Assembly: GCA_040226215.1 (NCBI GenBank)
Contig: JAVKFF010000044.1
Span: 1 to 34,714, forward strand
Source of the DNA: JAVKFF01 sp040226215
GTDB lineage: Bacteria > Pseudomonadota > Alphaproteobacteria > DSM-16000 > Inquilinaceae
Direction of reading: 5' to 3'
DNA length: 34,714 bases
A program made the translations under genes and the position numbers. Shown piece by piece: positions 16,841 to 26,210 of the stretch. The notes under the pieces are model-generated. The model ran no database searches. It had not been told where the DNA came from and worked only from the letters and a program-made list of their open reading frames with translations. Positions within the stretch are counted from its first letter, which is position 1; every line of letters begins with the position of its first letter.

Positions 16841-17854
16841 ATGAGCGCCGCCAAGAGCAAAACCAAGTCCAAAGTCACGTCCGGGCCGAAGGCCAATGCC
16901 GAGGACTATCTTCGGATGTATCGCCAGATGGTGCGCATCCGCACCTTCGAGGACAACGCCAACCAGCTCTACCTCTCGGCCAAGATGCCGGGATTGACGC
17001 ACATGTATTCCGGCGAGGAGGCCGTGGCGGTCGGCATCTGCGAGGCGCTGACCGACGAGGACCGCATCACCTCCACCCATCGCGGCCATGGGCATTGCGT
17101 GGCCAAGGGGGCTGCGTTCCGCGAGATGTTCTGCGAGCTCCTGGGCAAGGCCGAGGGCTATTGCCGCGGCAAGGGCGGCTCGATGCACATCGCCGACCAG
17201 GCCCACGGCAATCTCGGCGCCAACGCCATCGTCGGCGGCTCGATGGGGATCGCCACCGGCTCCGCCCTGCGCGCCCGGCTGCTGGGGCACGACGACGTGA
17301 CGGTGTGCTTCTTCGGCGACGGCGCCACGGCGCAGGGCCTGATGTACGAGGTGATGAACATGGCGGCGCTGTGGAAGCTGCCGGTCATCTACGCCTGCGA
17401 GAACAACGGCTATTCCGAGTACACGCCGACCGCCGAGATCGCCGCGGGCTCGATCACCGCGCGCGCCGAGGCTTTCGGCATCGAGGCCTTCACCGTCGAC
17501 GGCCAGGACGTGCTCGCGGTCAATGGGCTGGCACAGAAGCTGGTGGCGCGCTGCCGCAAAGGCGAAGGCCCGTTCTTCGTCGAGCTTCGGACCTATCGCT
17601 ATCACGGCCACCACGTCGGCGATATCAACCGCGAATACTACCGGTCGAAGGACGAGGAGAAGGACTGGAAGGAGAACCGCGACCCGATCATCCGCTTCCG
17701 CGCCTGGCTGGTCGGCGAGGGCATCGCCAGCGAGCAGGAGATCGAGGCGATGAACGCCGAGATCGAGGGCGACGCCGCCGAGGCGGTCGCCTATGCCGAG
17801 GCCGCCGCCTATCCGCCGGCGTCCGAGGTCGACATGCACGTCTTCGCGGACTGA
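16841..17854 (+). CDS. Acetoin/pyruvate dehydrogenase-type E1 component, alpha subunit
   Basis: 337 residues, thiamine-diphosphate-dependent E1 alpha. The ThDP/Mg motif begins with GDG at 159-161 and ends with ENNGY at 187-191. THRGHGHCVAKG and CRGKGGSMHIAD are conserved in the AcoA/PdhA family, and HRGHGHC is close to acetoin dehydrogenases. With E1 beta it decarboxylates a 2-oxoacid or cleaves an acetoin-like hydroxyketone and passes the acyl group to lipoate on E2. The first 18 residues are Lys/Ser-rich. The stop is 10 nt before the E1 beta start. Substrate choice between a 2-oxoacid and an acetoin-like compound cannot be decided by eye; the nearby SDR and ALDH genes favour the latter. Confidence 0.93.
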   Translation: MSAAKSKTKSKVTSGPKANAEDYLRMYRQMVRIRTFEDNANQLYLSAKMPGLTHMYSGEEAVAVGICEALTDEDRITSTHRGHGHCVAKGAAFREMFCELLGKAEGYCRGKGGSMHIADQAHGNLGANAIVGGSMGIATGSALRARLLGHDDVTVCFFGDGATAQGLMYEVMNMAALWKLPVIYACENNGYSEYTPTAEIAAGSITARAEAFGIEAFTVDGQDVLAVNGLAQKLVARCRKGEGPFFVELRTYRYHGHHVGDINREYYRSKDEEKDWKENRDPIIRFRAWLVGEGIASEQEIEAMNAEIEGDAAEAVAYAEAAAYPPASEVDMHVFAD

Positions 17855-17864
17855 GGAGAGCGAG

Positions 17865-18860
17865 ATGCGCGAGATCAGTCTGTCCCAGGCCGTCAACGAG
17901 GCGCTGGCCGAGGAGATGCGCCGCGATCCGACGGTCTTCATCCTCGGCGAGGACGTGGCGGAGGCCGGCACGCCGTTCAAGGTGCTCTCCGGCCTGGTGG
18001 AGGAGTTCGGCACCGGCCGGGTGATCGACACGCCGATCTCCGAGCCGGGCTTCGTCGGCATCGCCGTCGGTGCGGCGATGACCGGAGCCCGTCCTGTCGT
18101 CGACCTGATGTTCGGCGACTTCCTCTACCTGGTTATGGACCAGCTCTGCAACCAGGCCGCCAAGCAGCACTACATGTCGGGCGGCAAGCTGACGGTGCCG
18201 ATGGTCCTGCGCACCAATCTCGGCGCCACCCGGCGTTCGGCCGCGCAGCACTCCCAGTCGTTGCAGGCCCTGGTGGCGCACATTCCGGGACTGAAGGTGG
18301 CCCTGCCCTCCTCCGCCTACGAGGCCAAGGGCCTTATGAAGACCGCGATCCGCGACAACAACCCGGTCGTCATCTTCGAGGACAAGTTGATGTACCAGGA
18401 CAAGGCGCCGGTGCCGGAGGAGGAATATCTCATCCCCTTCGGCGAGGCCAAGGTGAAGCGCGAAGGCGCCGACATCACGCTCATCGCCACCTCCTCCATG
18501 GTTCAGGTCGCCGGGAAGGCGGCGGAGATCCTGGCCGCCGAGGGCATCTCGGCGGAGGTCATCGACCCGCGCACCATCGTGCCCCTCGACGAGACGACCC
18601 TGCTCGAGAGCGTGAAGAAGACCTCGCGCGCCATCGTCATCGACGAAGGCCACCAGAGCTACGGCGTGACGGCCGAGATCGCCAGCCGCCTGAACGAGAA
18701 GGCCTTCTATCATCTCGACGCGCCGGTGCTGCGCATGGGCGCGATGGACGTGCCCGTACCCTTCTCGCCGGCACTGGAGGATCTCACGGTACCGACGCCC
18801 GAAGGCGTGGCGGCGAACGCCCGCAGGCTCTGTGCGGGGGAGCTCATTCATGCCGCATGA
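17865..18860 (+). CDS. Acetoin/pyruvate dehydrogenase-type E1 component, beta subunit
   Basis: 331 residues. The pyrimidine-binding domain comes first: ISLSQAVNEALAEEMRRDP, then GEDVAEAGTPFKVLSGL with the catalytic-region Glu, and DTPISEPGFVGIAVGAAMTG. The transketolase C-terminal domain contains DITLIATSSMVQVAGKAAE and VIDPRTIVPLDE. It forms the alpha2-beta2 E1 with the product of the preceding gene. The ATG at 17865 follows GAGGAGAGCGAG. Its last 11 nt overlap the start of the lipoyl E2 gene, so the two are translationally coupled. Confidence 0.93.
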   Translation: MREISLSQAVNEALAEEMRRDPTVFILGEDVAEAGTPFKVLSGLVEEFGTGRVIDTPISEPGFVGIAVGAAMTGARPVVDLMFGDFLYLVMDQLCNQAAKQHYMSGGKLTVPMVLRTNLGATRRSAAQHSQSLQALVAHIPGLKVALPSSAYEAKGLMKTAIRDNNPVVIFEDKLMYQDKAPVPEEEYLIPFGEAKVKREGADITLIATSSMVQVAGKAAEILAAEGISAEVIDPRTIVPLDETTLLESVKKTSRAIVIDEGHQSYGVTAEIASRLNEKAFYHLDAPVLRMGAMDVPVPFSPALEDLTVPTPEGVAANARRLCAGELIHAA

Positions 18861-19935
18861 CGTCACCATGCCCCAGCTCGGCATGGCGCAGGACACGGGA
18901 CGCATCGTCGCCTGGCTGAAGGCGCCTGGCGACGCGGTGGCGCGCGGCGACGTGCTGTTCGAGGTCGAGACCGACAAGGCCACCATGGAGGTGGAAGCCC
19001 AGGCCGATGGCTACCTGACCGGTGTCGGCGCCGCCGAAGGCGACGACGTGCCGGTGGGCCAGGTCATCGCCCGGATCACTGACAGCCCCGACGAGAGCTC
19101 CGACAAGAGCCCCGGCGAGAGTTCCAGTAGGAGCCCCGGCGAGAGCCCGGATAAGGAACCCGGCGAAAGCCGGCACGACAGTGCGGGCGCGACCGCCCCC
19201 GACCATGCCCCCGACCATGCCCCCGACCATGCCGCCGACGATGATGGTGACGCGGACGGTGAGGCAGGTGCGCGCGACATCCGCCCTGCAGGCATGCTCC
19301 AGGCCGTCGCCGCGCCGGCGCCCGGGACACGCATCCTCGCCTCGCCCAAGGCGCGCCGGCTGGCGCTGGCGGAAGGGCTGGACCTGTCGCGGCTGGCACG
19401 GGCGGGTCATGCGCAGCCCTATCACGCCAAGGATCTCGACATCCTCAGGGCGATGCCCGCCGATGCCGCTCCGTCAGCGGCAGCGGCGGCGCCGTCCCGC
19501 CACCTGACGGCCGACCTGCCGCGCGAGGGGTTTTCCGCCTTCGCGGCCTGGGCGGCGGACCATGCCGGCCTCGTCGACGACGCCGCGCTCCTGGCCGGCC
19601 TCGCCGGCGGCTGCGTGGCTGCGGATACCATTATCGTCGCCCACGAAGCGTTCGGCCGACGCCGGCTGTTCCATGTACCGCCGGGTCCGCTTGGCGGCGT
19701 GACGGAGGTCGACGACGGCACGCCCGACCTGACCGTGCGCGACCTGCGCCTGACCAGGGTGTCCGGTCTCCGCCTCGGCGCGGAGGAGGCCCCGACACTG
19801 ACCGTGATGACCGCCGGTGAGGGGCTGTCCCTCACGCTCGAGTGCGCGGCCGAGCACCTGACCGCGGCCGGCGCGGTGTCGCTTGTCGCCGGCTTCGCCG
19901 CGCGGCTGCAGCAGCCGCTCCGCCACCTGCTTTGA
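18850..19935 (+). CDS. E2-like lipoyl protein: lipoyl + E3/E1-binding domain + degenerate catalytic-like tail
   Basis: 361 residues. Residues 3-77 are a lipoyl domain with lipoyl-Lys43 in ETDKATMEV. Residues 78-140 are a flexible acidic linker with SPGES-type and PDHA repeats. Residues 161-197 are a peripheral subunit-binding domain (ILASPKARRLALAEGLDLSRL). Residues 216-361 resemble the chloramphenicol-acetyltransferase-like E2 core in layout (LTVRDLRLTRVSGLRL, then LSLTLECAAEHLTAAGAVSLVAGFA), but the catalytic H-x-x-x-D/N-G motif is absent: the position reads EHLTAAG. It can therefore carry acyl groups and bind partner subunits but probably cannot perform the CoA transfer. The separate catalytic E2 is encoded two genes downstream. 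The ATG is preceded by GGGGGAG and overlaps the E1 beta gene. Confidence 0.88.
   Translation: MPHDVTMPQLGMAQDTGRIVAWLKAPGDAVARGDVLFEVETDKATMEVEAQADGYLTGVGAAEGDDVPVGQVIARITDSPDESSDKSPGESSSRSPGESPDKEPGESRHDSAGATAPDHAPDHAPDHAADDDGDADGEAGARDIRPAGMLQAVAAPAPGTRILASPKARRLALAEGLDLSRLARAGHAQPYHAKDLDILRAMPADAAPSAAAAAPSRHLTADLPREGFSAFAAWAADHAGLVDDAALLAGLAGGCVAADTIIVAHEAFGRRRLFHVPPGPLGGVTEVDDGTPDLTVRDLRLTRVSGLRLGAEEAPTLTVMTAGEGLSLTLECAAEHLTAAGAVSLVAGFAARLQQPLRHLL
19201..19236 (+). repeat. Three tandem 12-bp units in the E2 linker
   Basis: GACCATGCCCCC occurs twice, followed by one copy with a single change (GACCATGCCGCC). It encodes three Asp-His-Ala-(Pro/Ala) units in the interdomain linker and probably varies in copy number between strains. 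Confidence 0.85.
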
Positions 19936-19954
19936 TACCGGGGGAACTTCGAGC

Positions 19955-21412
<1,458 letters not shown>

Positions 21413-21421
21413 GGAATGGGA

Positions 21422-22315
21422 ATGCCCGAAATCATCGCCGCCCCGTCCGTCCGCGCGCTCGCCCGTGAGCGCGGTATCGACCTCGAGGCCCTGGCCCGCG
21501 ATCTCGGCCGCACGACCATCGCGCGGGAGGATCTCGGCGGCACTCCGTCGGCCGGTACCGGCGACGGCGCTGTCGCCGGCGGCCAGGCATCGTACTGGGA
21601 CGTGGACCATGCCCGGTACGGTCCGGTCACCGAGGAGAAGCTGAGCCGCTTCGCGCAGGTCGCGGCGGCCAATCTCGGCGCCGCCAATGCCCTGATCCCC
21701 CAGGTCACCCACCACGACCGCGCCGATGTCACCGCCATCGAGGCGCTGCGCGCGGAATTGAGGGAAGAAGCCCGGCAGCGCGGCGTCCGGCTGACGGCAC
21801 TGGCCTTCCACGTCAAGGCGCTGGCGCGCGCCCTCAGGGACTTCCCCCGCTTCAACGCCTCGCTCGGCGCGGACGGCAGGACCCTGGTGCTGAAGGACTA
21901 TGTCCATATCGGCATCGCGGTCGACACCCCGCACGGCCTGATGGTGCCGGTGATCCGCGATGCCGACCGGAAGGGATTGTGGCAAATCGCCGGGGAGATC
22001 GCCGATCTCGCGCGCCGCGCCCAGGCCCGCAAGATCGGTCCCGAGGAGATGGGCGGCGCGTCGATCACCATCTCCAATCTCGGCGGCATCGGCGGCACCG
22101 GCTTCACGCCGATCGTCAACCCGCCGGAGGTCGCCATCCTCGGGATCACCCGGACCGAGACGGTGACCGTCTGGCAGGACGGCGCGCCGCGCCCCCTGGC
22201 CATGGTGCCGCTGGACCTGAGCTATGACCACCGGGTTGTCAACGGCGCGGATGCCGCGCGCTTCCTGGCCCACCTGGCGGGCCTGCTCGCCGAGCCCCGC
22301 CGCCTGCTGGTGTGA
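21422..22315 (+). CDS. Lipoyl-less E2: subunit-binding domain + 2-oxoacid dehydrogenase acyltransferase core
   Basis: 297 residues, much shorter than the usual 400-600 of an E2. Residues 2-38 are a peripheral subunit-binding domain (IIAAPSVRALARERGIDLEAL). The rest is an acyltransferase core: VTHHDRADVTAIEALR, PRFNASL, GLMVPVIRDADRKGL, ASITISNLGGIGGTGFTPIVNPPEVAILGI, and the active site DHRVVNG with His270 and Asn274. Most E2s have Asp at the last position; Asn is, as I recall, a known variant (Azotobacter pyruvate E2). No lipoyl domain exists in this protein, so acyl groups must come from the lipoyl protein encoded at 18850. The ATG at 21422 is preferred over 21416 because GGTGAGGA then has normal spacing. 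Confidence 0.92.
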   Translation: MPEIIAAPSVRALARERGIDLEALARDLGRTTIAREDLGGTPSAGTGDGAVAGGQASYWDVDHARYGPVTEEKLSRFAQVAAANLGAANALIPQVTHHDRADVTAIEALRAELREEARQRGVRLTALAFHVKALARALRDFPRFNASLGADGRTLVLKDYVHIGIAVDTPHGLMVPVIRDADRKGLWQIAGEIADLARRAQARKIGPEEMGGASITISNLGGIGGTGFTPIVNPPEVAILGITRTETVTVWQDGAPRPLAMVPLDLSYDHRVVNGADAARFLAHLAGLLAEPRRLLV

Positions 22316-22323
22316 GGGCGGAT

Positions 22324-23703
22324 ATGGCGGCGAAGCATGCCGATCTCATCGTCCTGGGCGCAGGGCCCGGCGGATATGCCTGCGCCTTCCGTGCCGCCGA
22401 TCTGGGGCGCCGGGTCGTGCTGGTCGACCCGCGCGCGACCCTGGGTGGGGTCTGCCTGAACGAGGGCTGCATCCCCTCCAAGGCGCTGCTGCACGCCGCG
22501 GAGATCCTGCGCGAGGCCCGTCATGGCGAGGCCTGGGGCCTGCGTTTCGGCGAGGCCACGGTCGATCTCGACCGGCTGCGCGCCCGCAAGGACGGCATCG
22601 TCGGCCAGCTGGTCGGTGGCCTGGGCGCGCTGGCACGGCGCCGCAAGGTGGAGGTGGTGCGCGGCACCGCCACCTTCACCGGTCCCGACACGCTCGACAT
22701 CGATAGTGCCGCCTGGCGCTTCGATCAGGCCGTGATCGCCGTCGGATCGTCGCCCGTGCGGCTGCCCGGCTGGCCCGAGGACGACCGCATCTGGGATTCG
22801 GCGGCAGCCCTCGAACTACGCTCGCTGCCGGAACGCCTCGCCATTGTCGGCGGCGGCATCATCGGGCTGGAGATGGCGACGGTCTATGCCGCGCTCGGCA
22901 GCGCCGTCACGGTGATCGAGCTCGCCGGGCAGATCGCCCCAGGCGCCGACGCCGAGGCCGTGGGCATCCTGCATGTCGCGCTGGAGGCCGAGGGCGTGAC
23001 GATCCACACCGACACCAGGGTGTCCACCGTCAAGGCGACCAAGGCCGCCCTGACGCTCGCCTGCGAGGGGGCGTTTTCGGGCCGCATCGAGGCCGACGCC
23101 ATCATCCAGGCGGTGGGCCGCGCCGCCAATGGCGGCCTTGTCGCGGCGGACAGGGCGGGAGTCGAGGTGACCGACCGCGGCACCGTCCCGATCGACCGCG
23201 CCTGCCGGACCGCCAACCCGGCCGTCTTCGCCATCGGCGACGTCACCGGTGGGCCGATGCTGGCACACCGCGCCACCCATCAGGGCCACGTCGCCGCCGA
23301 GGCCGCCTGCGGCCATGCAGCCGCGCTCGACACCGGCCTCATCCCATCGGTCGCCTATACCAGCCCCGAGCTGGCCTGGGTCGGCCTGACCGCCGCGGAG
23401 GCGGCGCTGAAAGGCGTCGCTCACGAGGTCGCCAGCTTTCCCTGGGCCGCCAGCGGGCGCAACCTGTCCTCGGGCGGCGGCGAGGGGCTTTCCCGGCTGG
23501 TCTACTGCCCGGACACAAACCGCCTGCTCGGCGCCACCCTGGTCGGCCGCAATGCCGGCGAGCTCATCGCCGAATGCGCGCTGGCCATGGAGATGGGGGC
23601 AACGCTGGAGGACATCGCCCTGACCGTCCACGCCCACCCGACGCTCTCCGAAACCATCGCCTTCGCAGCCGAACGCGCCTTGGGAACGCTGACGGACCTG
23701 TAA
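22324..23703 (+). CDS. Dihydrolipoyl dehydrogenase (E3)
   Basis: 459 residues, class-I flavoprotein disulfide reductase. FAD loop GAGPGGYACA, redox-active disulfide Cys44/Cys49 in GGVCLNEGCIPSK, NAD loop IVGGGIIGLEMA, second FAD motif AIGDVTGGPMLAH, and the His438/Glu443 pair in HAHPTLSE. It reoxidises dihydrolipoyl groups of the complex and makes NADH. The ATG at 22324 is 8 nt beyond the E2 stop; a GTG at 22312 overlapping that stop is an alternative. It is the last gene of the rightward operon. Confidence 0.95.
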   Translation: MAAKHADLIVLGAGPGGYACAFRAADLGRRVVLVDPRATLGGVCLNEGCIPSKALLHAAEILREARHGEAWGLRFGEATVDLDRLRARKDGIVGQLVGGLGALARRRKVEVVRGTATFTGPDTLDIDSAAWRFDQAVIAVGSSPVRLPGWPEDDRIWDSAAALELRSLPERLAIVGGGIIGLEMATVYAALGSAVTVIELAGQIAPGADAEAVGILHVALEAEGVTIHTDTRVSTVKATKAALTLACEGAFSGRIEADAIIQAVGRAANGGLVAADRAGVEVTDRGTVPIDRACRTANPAVFAIGDVTGGPMLAHRATHQGHVAAEAACGHAAALDTGLIPSVAYTSPELAWVGLTAAEAALKGVAHEVASFPWAASGRNLSSGGGEGLSRLVYCPDTNRLLGATLVGRNAGELIAECALAMEMGATLEDIALTVHAHPTLSETIAFAAERALGTLTDL

Positions 23704-24036
23704 GCGCCGGCAAGCGCCCGGAGCGCCGGCACCCGAGCCCGCTCGACGTGAGGTACCGAACGCTGGTCTCGACCTCGCCGGCTGCCGGAGCCTGCAGCCG
23801 CTTTCGTCAAACGGAGGTCGAACGCTGGCCGGAGACACTGATGATGACAGATTTCGGGAGATCGCCTCGGCCGGCCTCGGGTTGGCGATCGCGCCCCGCC
23901 AGCGCTGAGCTGCCTGCCGTCTGTCCTTCGGGATTATCGTGAGCGGGCCGCCGGGCGCCGTCTCGGACGCGCGAGCGAACTGTCTTCCTGTGGCGCGGCG
24001 GCGTTCAGCAGCCCGCGCCACATCCCCGCGCAAACC
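23704..24036. other. Convergent intergenic region with a possible gene remnant
   Basis: No intact gene. The two flanking operons converge here. On the plus strand a frame ending at a TGA at 23906-23908 reads DDRFREIASAGLGLAIAPRQ at its end. This resembles the C-terminal part of LysR-type regulators (AGLG-I-x-P) but has no intact upstream portion; it may be a leftover fragment or chance. A hairpin at 23989-24022 is listed separately. Confidence 0.3.
23989..24022 (-). terminator. Hairpin at the end of the sulfatase locus
   Basis: Perfect 10-bp stem TGTGGCGCGG / CCGCGCCACA with a 14-nt loop, 14 nt downstream of the last minus-strand stop (24037). No T-run follows on either strand. It may serve both converging operons. 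Confidence 0.45.
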
Positions 24037-24429
24037 TCACGACTGCCTGCCGACGCCTCGCGACCGCAACACGCGGTTCACCGGTCCGCGCAGAAGGAGA
24101 TAGGGGAGGACGGCGAGGATCGTGCCGGCGAGCAGCGCGCCGATCAGGCGCAGGTCCTGGAAGACGATGTACTGGAAGACGAGGTCGAGGATCACGGCGA
24201 TGATGAAGACCTTGCCGATGGACAGCCAGCCGCTGCGCAGCATCTCGCGCCGATGCGCCGGCTCGGTGAACAGGGCCCAGAAATAGGGTGGCTGCGCGCC
24301 CCGCGCATCCCTGACGCCGTCGCGGACGGCGAAGAAGACCGCGATCAACGGCTGCAACAGGAAGCGGAAACTCAACGGACCCTCGACACGGGCCAACAGT
24401 CCGTCGATGAAGCTCCATTCCTCATTCAT
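24037..24429 (-). CDS. Small inner-membrane protein of unknown function
   Basis: 130 residues with two or three predicted membrane segments: FRFLLQPLIAVFFAV around 22-36, and the long hydrophobic stretch KVFIIAVILDLVFQYIVF followed by IGALLAGTILAVLPYLLL. The middle loop, QPPYFWALFTEPAHRREMLRSGW, looks cytosolic or interfacial. I do not recognise a named family with certainty. The ATG follows GGGAG at 8 nt and lies 14 nt after the DUF1622 gene, so they are probably co-expressed at the end of the sulfatase operon. Confidence 0.75.
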   Translation of the reverse strand: MNEEWSFIDGLLARVEGPLSFRFLLQPLIAVFFAVRDGVRDARGAQPPYFWALFTEPAHRREMLRSGWLSIGKVFIIAVILDLVFQYIVFQDLRLIGALLAGTILAVLPYLLLRGPVNRVLRSRGVGRQS

Positions 24430-24443
24430 GACCGGTGCTCCCG

Positions 24444-24824
24444 TTATGCGTTCGGCGGTGATGCGCCGGCGCCCCCCGGCGGCGGGGTGATGCGTTGCCA
24501 GGGCCAGCGGCCCTCGATATCAATGGTCAGCGTCCAGCCCAGGAAGGTCCTGATGAGGACGAGGGCGGCCAGAATGCCGACATTCGTCAGCGACGCATCG
24601 AGCGCCACGGTGCGGATGATGTCGGCGGCGACCAGCAGCTCCAGCCCGACGAGCAGGGACCGGCCGACATCGGCCCGGTAGCGCTCGAAGGCCTTCGGGG
24701 ACCTCCGGCCCATCTGGACGAGCCAGCGCAGTGTCACGGCAAGGATGAACCCGACGATGACGGCCACGGCCAGCAGCTCGATGCCGGAGGCGGCAATCTC
24801 GATCCAGGCCTGGGGAGTGTCCAT
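24444..24824 (-). CDS. DUF1622 family membrane protein
   Basis: 126 residues with three membrane segments. The family signature is clear: RADVGRSLLVGLELLVAADIIRTVA, LAALVLIRTFLGWTLTIDIEGRWPW. The function of the family is unknown. The start ATG lies 3 nt after the maturase stop with almost no ribosome-binding site of its own, so translation is probably coupled. The Pro/Gly/Ala-rich C-terminus is cytosolic or disordered. Confidence 0.88.
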   Translation of the reverse strand: MDTPQAWIEIAASGIELLAVAVIVGFILAVTLRWLVQMGRRSPKAFERYRADVGRSLLVGLELLVAADIIRTVALDASLTNVGILAALVLIRTFLGWTLTIDIEGRWPWQRITPPPGGAGASPPNA

Positions 24825-24827
24825 AGC

Positions 24828-26090
24828 TCAGACCGCGCCGGATGGCGCGGCGGCCATCGCATCCATCTGCATGATTTCGTCGGCGTAGCGGCCTTCGCGG
24901 ATCAGCCCGGCCATGGTGCGCATTGCCGGGTCGATGTGTCCGAAGAAGCGCTTGTAGCCGGCGCAGAGGTAGTTCAGGCCGGGCTCGCCGTCCGGCGTCT
25001 CGATGAACCGGTTGCGCGGGCACTCGCCGTGGCAGGCGAACAGCACCTCGCAGTCTCGGCAGTATTGCGGCAGGCTGTCGGACTTGTGCTGGCCGAATTT
25101 CCGCTGCTTGTCGGAGGCCACCATCTCGAGCAGATGCTGGTCCTTGATGTTGCCCAGCAGATAGTCCGGCTCGACATAGTGGTCGCACGAATAGAGATCG
25201 CCGTTGTGCTCCAGGACCAGCGCGTCGCCACAGGTGGGCGAGAAGATGCACAGATTGTGCTGCCCCACCCAACTGCCCAGCGACACGTCGAAGGTCTGCA
25301 CGAAAACCCGGCCGACATCGCGGCTGACCCATTCGTCGAAGATCGCGCACAGGAAGCGGCCGAACTGATCGGCGCCGACGGAGCGGTCGGTCACCTGATT
25401 GCCCTGCTGGCGATAGAGCGGCCGCTCGCCGCCGGGGCGCTCGCCCCAGCCACGGTTGGCGGCCGGCAGGAGTTCGGGCGTCGCCCGCTCCACGATCGGA
25501 ATGAACTGCAGGTACTCCGCCCCGAGGTCGTCGCGGAAGAAGCGATAGATCTCCAGCGGATGATCGGCGTTGCCGGCGTGGACCGTGCACAGGATGTTGC
25601 AGGCGACGCCATGGCGCTGCAGCCGCTGCCAGGCCCGCAGCACGAGATCGAAGCTGCCGCCGCCCCGCTTGTCGACGCGGTAGACGTCATGCAGCGCCTT
25701 GGGGCCATCCATGCTGAGGCCCACGAGAAACTCGTGCTCCTTCAGGAACGCGCACCAGTCGTCGTCGATCAGCAGGCCGTTCGTCTGGATGGTGTGCGTC
25801 ACCTTCTGCCCGGGCTTGCGGTATTTCTCGACCAACGCCATGGCCCGCTTGAAGAAGTCGAGGCCCATGATCGTCGGCTCGCCGCCCTGCCAGGCGATGC
25901 TGACCTCCGGTTCGTCGCTCTGCGCCAGCCTCTGTCGAACATAGAGGTCGAGAACCTCGTCGGACATGCGCGTGCGCCCGTCCGGATAGAGATTGTCCTT
26001 CGACAGGAAGAAGCAGTACTTGCAGTCGAGATTGCACGCGGCCCCGGTCGGCTTGGCGAGCAGGTGAAAGGCGATCGGTTCCGGGCTCAT
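24828..26090 (-). CDS. Anaerobic-type sulfatase maturase (radical SAM/SPASM)
   Basis: 420 residues. The radical-SAM cluster motif is C19-x3-C23-x2-C26 (CNLDCKYC). Downstream WQGGEPTIMG, HTIQTNG and GLSMDGP are standard for anSME enzymes. The SPASM region has CIFSPTCGDALVLEHNGDLY, then CDHYV, CRDC, CHGECPRNRF and CAGYKRFF, giving Cys ligands for two auxiliary clusters. It converts the active-site Cys (or Ser) of sulfatases to formylglycine in the cytosol. Both sulfatases in this window have Cys-type sites and lack signal peptides, so they are probable clients. The ATG follows GGAGGTCAGC. Confidence 0.95.
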   Translation of the reverse strand: MSPEPIAFHLLAKPTGAACNLDCKYCFFLSKDNLYPDGRTRMSDEVLDLYVRQRLAQSDEPEVSIAWQGGEPTIMGLDFFKRAMALVEKYRKPGQKVTHTIQTNGLLIDDDWCAFLKEHEFLVGLSMDGPKALHDVYRVDKRGGGSFDLVLRAWQRLQRHGVACNILCTVHAGNADHPLEIYRFFRDDLGAEYLQFIPIVERATPELLPAANRGWGERPGGERPLYRQQGNQVTDRSVGADQFGRFLCAIFDEWVSRDVGRVFVQTFDVSLGSWVGQHNLCIFSPTCGDALVLEHNGDLYSCDHYVEPDYLLGNIKDQHLLEMVASDKQRKFGQHKSDSLPQYCRDCEVLFACHGECPRNRFIETPDGEPGLNYLCAGYKRFFGHIDPAMRTMAGLIREGRYADEIMQMDAMAAAPSGAV

Positions 26091-26140
26091 GCTGACCTCC
26101 GATGCTGACGCTTCGCGCGGATGCGGGTTCGCGTCTGCAC
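26087..26140 (-). CDS. Possible 17-codon leader ORF overlapping the maturase start
   Basis: A GTG at 26140 sits 4 nt after a perfect AAGGAGG. It opens a 17-residue frame, VQTRTRIRAKRQHRRSA, whose TGA overlaps the maturase ATG (ATGA). The peptide is very basic and has no family. It could couple or control maturase translation. It may also be chance in a 120-bp gap, but the ideal ribosome-binding site is otherwise unexplained. Confidence 0.35.
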   Translation of the reverse strand: MQTRTRIRAKRQHRRSA

Positions 26141-26164
26141 GTTACCTCCTTGTGTGATGCCGGT

Positions 26165-26195
26165 CCGGCAGGTCCGCCTGAAGCGGACCTGCCGG
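26165..26195 (-). terminator. Strong intercistronic hairpin after sulfatase 1
   Basis: Perfect 13-bp stem CCGGCAGGTCCGC / GCGGACCTGCCGG with a 5-nt loop, starting 15 nt after the sulfatase stop. There is no T-run, and the maturase lies just downstream, so it more likely stabilises the sulfatase message or partially attenuates readthrough than ends transcription fully. Confidence 0.55.
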
Positions 26196-26210
26196 CAGCT
26201 GCGCTTGAGG

